Shown here: one piece after another, positions 59,625-64,000 of the stretch | Numbering within the stretch: the first letter of the stretch is position 1 | Layout: the number at the start of each line of letters is the position of its first letter | Assembly: GCA_025175895.1 (NCBI GenBank) | Contig: CM045990.1 | Coordinates: forward strand, 60,451,704 to 60,515,703 | Source of the DNA: Wurfbainia villosa | Taxonomy: Eukaryota > Streptophyta > Magnoliopsida > Zingiberales > Zingiberaceae | DNA: 64,000 nt | Direction of reading: 5' to 3' | Notes under the pieces: generated by a model | Told to the model about the DNA's origin: nothing | The model's database searches: none | What the model saw: only the letters and a program-made list of their open reading frames with translations | Position numbers and translations under genes: made by a program

Positions 59625-61758
59625 TTATGGAGATGGTTAGATCGATGATGAGTTATTCTGAGTTGCCAGATTTTTTCTGGGGATATGCTCTAGATACGAC
59701 AATGTATATTCTAAACTTGGTATCATCTAAAACAGTGCCTTCTACTCCCACAGAATTGTGGACTTGGCGAAAGCCTAGTCTAAGACATATTCGGATTTGG
59801 GAGAGTCCATCACTTGTGGTGAAGGCAGATGCTGGTAAGTTAGAACCTCCTACAGAAGTACATATGTTCATTGGCTATCCTAGAGGAACAAAAGGAGGTT
59901 TGTTTTACAGTTCTAGAGATCAGAGGGCGATCGTTAGCACGAACGCCAGATTTCTAGAGGAAGACTATGTGATGAACCACAAGCCCATAAGTAAGATTGT
60001 TCTAGAGGAATTGAAAGGGGAAGTCATTACTTCAGTACCTCCGGTACAAGAGGATATACCACAAGTCACTGCACCGCGTGTCACAGAGGATACACAGGTG
60101 TTACCTCGTCGTAGTGGGAGGGTTGTGAGACAGCCTGATAGATTCATATTCTTTGGAGAATCTTCTCATTTGGTCCCTGGAGAACATGAACCTGATCCCT
60201 GGGCATATGATGAGGCAATCCAAGATAAAGATGCGGTATCTTGGAAAAGTGCAATGAATGCTGAGATTGAATCTATGGATGCCTACTGAGCCTTCTGACG
60301 CTATAGTCGCTCGTCCGCCCTCAATAATCGTACTTCTGCCCATGTTCATCGACCTAACTGAACCGTGTTCTACATCACCAAACTCCAATCTTACCATCAA
60401 TGAATTAATGGAGCTTCATGTAATGAGTTCTAGAAGTAAACACTCCATTCAGGCTGTAAACCTTAGCAAATACGTAACTGAACAATATTGTTGCTCATAT
60501 GGATTATGAGGTATGACAGATGGATGTCAAGACAACTTTCCTTAATTGAAGTCTTGAGGAAAACCTCTATATGAAGCAACCAAAGGGATTCATTACAAAG
60601 GGCAAAGAGCATCTTGTGTGTAAGCTTAATCTGTCCATTTATGGATTGAAGCAAGCTTCGAGGTCTTAGAAGATCCGCTTTGATGAGGTAATCCAGTCTT
60701 ATGGATTTATTCAAAGTCCGGATGAGTTTTGTGTATACAAGAGATGTGATGAAAACGTAGTGGTATTTCTTGTACTATACGTAGATGATATTTTGTTAAT
60801 TTGCAACAATGTCAAGGTGTTATCGGACGTAAGAGTATGGTTGTCCAAACAGTTTGATATGAAGGACTAGGTAGAAGTGGGACACATCCTTGGGATCAAG
60901 GTTATAAGGGATCACAGAAAAAGGATGTTATGCTTATCTCAAGCTTCATACATAGACACCATTTTGGCTCATTTTAGCAAGCAGAACTACAAGAAGGGTT
61001 TTCTACCTTTCAGGCATGGAGTTCCTTTATCTAAGGAGATGTGTCCTAGAACATCTGAGGAGATAGAGGAGATGAAGGCGGTTCCTTATTCTTCGACAGT
61101 AGGAAGCCTCATGTATGCTATGTTGTGTACAAGACTAGATATTTGCTTTGTCATTGGCATGGTTAGCAGATATCAGAGTAATCCAAGACAGGGACATTGG
61201 ACTGCGGTAATGCATATATCGAAGTACTTGAGAAGGACTAGAGATTTTATGCTAGTTTACCAGGTAGACCGATTACTCCCTGTGGGTTACACAGATTTCG
61301 ACTTCCAATCATACAGGGATAACAGTAAGTCTACCTCAGGTTTTGTGTTTACATTTGGAGGTGGATTCATTGTATGGAGGAGTGTCAAGCAGAAATGCGT
61401 GGCGGACTCCACCATAGAAGTTGAGTATGTGGCAGCCTCTGAGGCAGCCAAAGAAGTTGTATGACTCAGGAACTTCTTGATGGACTTGGATGTGATTCCT
61501 AGTTTGCCCAGAACTATCACAATTTATTGTGATAATAGTGGTGTAGTTGGAAACTCGAAGGAACCACGAGCCCATAAGACAAGTGAACACATAGAGTGCA
61601 AGTACCACCTGATACGAGAAATCGTAAAGAGAGGAGAAGTTGTTGTGGCCAAGATTGCATCGGAGGATAACCTGGCAGATCCTTTCACTAAAGCCCTTCC
61701 AGCAAGAGCTTTTGATAGACATGTGGAGGGAATGAGAATCAGATGTATGGCAGTTTGA
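59625..61758 (+). pseudogene. pol: C-2 pol, C-terminal part: integrase tail, RT, RNase H (broken)
   Basis: Resumes at the right copy of TTATG and reads EMVRSMMSYSELP, the integrase segment that follows the part left at 11603. Open to 60289. The N-terminal RT segment expected after an ESMDA block is replaced by about 200 bp of unrelated sequence (60285-60485). RT then resumes with AAHMDYEV, KTTFLN, a stop in place of glycine, YGLKQAS, and YVDD at 60778-60789. RNase H runs 61262-61758 with ADSTIEVEYVAASEA and CDNSGVVGNSKEP, stop TGA at 61756-61758. Further stops lie near 60526, 60549, 60668, 60868 and 61462. It decays like C-1 but at different sites. Confidence 0.9.
60285..60485 (+). other. Unidentified segment replacing part of the C-2 RT
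   Basis: Between the end of the integrase-RT linker and the RT motif AAHMDYEV, C-1 has about 210 bp of recognisable RT N-terminus (6430-6650, minus strand). C-2 has instead about 200 bp with no likeness to RT or to any other sequence in the window that I can see. It is open in one plus frame (60258-60509) and in one minus frame. No target duplication or terminal repeat is evident. It could be filler DNA captured during repair or a fragment of host sequence. Confidence 0.6.
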
Positions 61759-61782
61759 GGACAACATAGTCATTTAGTATAT

Positions 61783-61791
61783 GTGGGAGAT
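61783..61791 (+). other. Polypurine tract of C-2
   Basis: GTGGGAGAT directly before the 3' LTR at 61792; primes plus-strand DNA synthesis in this class of element. Confidence 0.82.
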
Positions 61792-63674
61792 TGTTGGGAT
61801 GTATATTGAAAAGTCTATCTTTTGTATGAACATCTTTATTTTGAAATAAGAATCACATGATCATTGTTTGCATATTTATGGTTATGTATTTTTTCTAATA
61901 CATTACATTGTAGATAACATGGTGTGTAGTGTCACACGGGAGATCATGTTATCAGTTCCTTATAAAGTATAAGTAAAGGCTCACAACCGAGATGGTTTTG
62001 GACAAAGCATTAGCATGGTTGTAGTGTGATTTGGTATTGGTTTGTCTTGACCAAAGAATTACACTAGTACACTTTGTGTGTATTGAGTAGGACCGACATA
62101 GAGGTGATTCGATTTATTGCTGACTACATAAACAAATTGGACCTTAGATATTATGTTGTACATGCTCTTAATCCCCATATAATAACGGGCTCTTATACTT
62201 AGTATGCATTTCTTTGATTCACTAATGAGCGAGATTTATAGAGTAAATTGATAGGCTCGATAAGTTGGGAAATGATATTATTTATATGGTGTGCCGTTGA
62301 TTATAGGAGGAAACCGTGTCCTATATATTAGGATGATGATGTCCCCTTGAGGAGCTCATAAGGTTTATCATGTAAACCCTATAGGTGGACTTGGTCCGGC
62401 ATGATGATAAGGTTGAGTGGTACTACTCATGGAGTTAGATGTTGATTAATTAATTGTCAGTAAATTAATTAATTGACGGACATTCGAGATCTCAAACATA
62501 GGGAGATAAATATACAAATAATATATGGAGCCCATATTAACTTATGGGGGTTGGTGAGTTAGATCAATGATAATCCTCTAGTGTAATGGATTATCATTAA
62601 TGGATCAGACTTTATGTGGGCTTGATCCATTGGGTGGCCATGATCCAACTCCTCCTCATGGTCCCTATCGTAGCCTATTAAAATCCTCTTGGTCCCTATC
62701 CTAGCCTATTAAAACCTTCATGAAGCCTAGATCCTATGGTGGAGAATAGAACTCTAGATCCGACGGTGGAGATTAAATCTCCAAGTCCGACGGTTGAGAT
62801 TAAATCTCTAGATCCAACGGTTGAGATTAAATCCCTAGAACCGATGGTGGATATTAAAGAAAGGCTTAGGCCTAGCTCTATAAAAGGAGGCATAAGGGTG
62901 GGCGGCAAGAGCATGGAAAGGGGATTAGGGTTTTGGGCGGCTAGGCTTTTGGAGAAGCATTGGGCGGCTAGAAGTCTTGGGCGACAAGGCTTCCTTCTTC
63001 CTAGGGTTTTGGCCGGCGCCCCTCTTCCTCCTCTAAACCTTAGCCGGCGCTCTTCCCCTCTTCCTCTTCTCCTTGGCTGGTGGAAACAAGGGTTAGGGTT
63101 TATCCTTGGAGCTCTTGGCCGGCGCCCTCTCCCTCCTCCAATCCTTGGCCGACGGCATCATCAAGTCCCTTGACTTGGTGGCCGGTCTTAGATAGGGAGG
63201 AGTTTCGTTTCTATACTTCTTCTTGTTCGGAGTGAGCAAGGAAAGAAGATCGTGATCTAGGAGGATTCATCTCTTGGAGGACCGTTGCCCACACAACATC
63301 CAAGAGGAGGATAGGACATACGATAGAAGATCTTGAGGTAAACAAGTGGTATAAATCTTATTTTGATTTCCTTGTTTGTTTCTTTGTATATTGTATATAT
63401 GGCATGTGGCTAAATTTTCTTGGACCCCGAATACAAACGCAAAAACCGACGATCCATACATCGTCTAGTCTGTGGCTATTCGAATAATAGAAGTTGGTTG
63501 CTTTAACAACAAGTTTGTTCAAGTGACTACTCTAATCGAATAGCACGACGATGGAACGGTTTCTTGGGTAATCCCTCTATGTCAAGGATTCATTTTTTTT
63601 AATCTGGGGAGGTAGATGGGATCACCATGAACAAGCGACCGAGTTAAAGTGGGAAGCGAAGTTTCCTACCATCA
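61792..63674 (+). repeat. 3' LTR of C-2
   Basis: Starts TGTTGGGATGTATA and ends TTTCCTACCATCA, followed by the target duplication ATATC. It holds five 27-bp units at 62730-62863 and a TATAAAA at 62879-62885. A short direct duplication of GGTCCCTATC...CCTATTAAAA at about 62660-62715 is absent from the 5' LTR. Confidence 0.94.
62730..62863 (+). repeat. 27-bp tandem repeat in the C-2 3' LTR, 5 units
   Basis: Same unit as at 7768-7956 but with two fewer copies, so the repeat has changed in number since insertion or during reverse transcription. Confidence 0.88.
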
Positions 63675-64000
63675 ATATCCTCTTGTACCGGTAGTACTGA
63701 AATAGTGACTTCCCCTCTCAATTCCTCCAGAACAATCTTACTCATGGGCTTGTGGTTTATCATATAGTCTTCCTCTAGAAATCTAGCGTTCATGCTAACG
63801 ATCACCCTCTGATCACTAGGACTATAAAACAAACCATCTTTCGTTCCTCTAGGATAGCCAACGAACATGCACACTTCTGTACGAGGTTCCAACTTACCAG
63901 CATCTGCCTTTAGCACATGTGCTAGACTCTCCCAAATCCGAATATGTCTCTGACTAGGCTTTTGCCCAGTCCACACTTCTGTGGGAGTAGAAGGCACTGA
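63675..64000 (-). pseudogene. pol: C-1 pol, upstream part: integrase C-terminal region
   Basis: This minus-strand stretch is the continuation of the C-1 coding region interrupted at 6860. It encodes PSTPTEVWTG, then a WESLAHVLKADAGKLE block, a GYPRGTKDG block and an ARFLEED block, all standard for the copia integrase C-terminus and matching C-2 at about 59740-60045. The frame is open from 63997 down to the junction. The first five bases (ATATC) are the right copy of the C-2 target duplication. The rest of the C-1 integrase, gag and 5' LTR lie outside the window to the right. Confidence 0.92.

Larger units (their letters stand above)
6861..63674 (+). mobile_element. Element C-2: plus-strand copia element expanded to 56.8 kb by nested insertions
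   Basis: 5' LTR 6861-8766, primer site, leader, gag-pol up to 11603, then after the D-1 insertion the rest of pol (59625-61758), polypurine tract and 3' LTR (61792-63674). The target duplication ATATC flanks it at 6856-6860 and 63675-63679. Removing all nested DNA leaves about 8.8 kb. It inserted head-on into C-1, a member of its own family. Confidence 0.95.

Overview
This window is plant nuclear DNA that consists, as far as I can read it, entirely of Ty1/copia-type LTR retrotransposons nested inside one another. I found no host gene, structural RNA gene, CRISPR array or bacterial feature. The plant assignment rests on the family content: initiator-tRNA-Met primer sites of the TGGTATCAGAGC type, copia domain order (zinc knuckle, protease, integrase, reverse transcriptase, RNase H), Sirevirus-like Gag, and LTRs of 1.2-2.2 kb ending in TG...CA. 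A monocot with a repeat-rich genome is my guess, with low confidence.

Five families are present, with local labels A-E. A (LTR about 1.2 kb) and D (LTR about 1.7 kb) carry only Gag, with no protease, integrase, RT or RNase H. They share a polypurine tract, a run of extra GGGGGAG tracts, a GGGGGGTGAATAGC motif at the U5 end and a Gag C-terminus ending in an FW(V/I)PKS motif, so I read them as non-autonomous Sirevirus derivatives. B (LTR about 2.2 kb), C (about 1.9 kb) and E (about 1.8 kb) carry gag-pol, all of it now pseudogenised.

Layout by nesting. Left edge: A-1 (minus, 1-3111), then a sliver of a minus-strand D element (3112-3240). C-1 (minus) starts at 3241 and is split at 6860; its coding region resumes at 63675 and leaves the window. 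The split is caused by C-2 (plus, 6861-63674, target duplication ATATC). C-2 is split inside its integrase by D-1 (plus, 11604-59624, duplication TTATG). The 5' LTR of D-1 is split by B-1 (plus, 11889-38540, duplication GAAAG). B-1 contains B-2 (minus, 18790 to about 27555) in its RNase H and E-1 (minus, 27825-36827) in its 3' LTR. The gag of D-1 is split by A-2 (minus, 40812-46318, duplication TCAAT) and by E-2 (plus, 46480-55287, duplication TAAAG). Matching 5-bp duplications at five of these junctions make the order of insertion readable directly from sequence.

Function and decay. A-2 keeps one long intact Gag frame (553 codons), the only long undamaged frame in the window. The pol genes carry stops, many of which look like C-to-T changes (CGA to TGA, CAG to TAG, CAA to TAA, TGG to TAG), as expected for methylated silenced elements. 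The less expected signals lie in non-coding DNA: arrays of a CAGTCGACTG palindrome spaced about two helical turns apart in A and D, small repeated stem-loops in the leaders of B and E, a perfect 20-bp RY-type palindrome kept in all four E LTRs, a perfect 11-bp hairpin in the B LTRs, and GC-rich LTR cores that differ strongly between two LTRs of one element while their flanks are nearly the same. No identity percentages or ages were computed.
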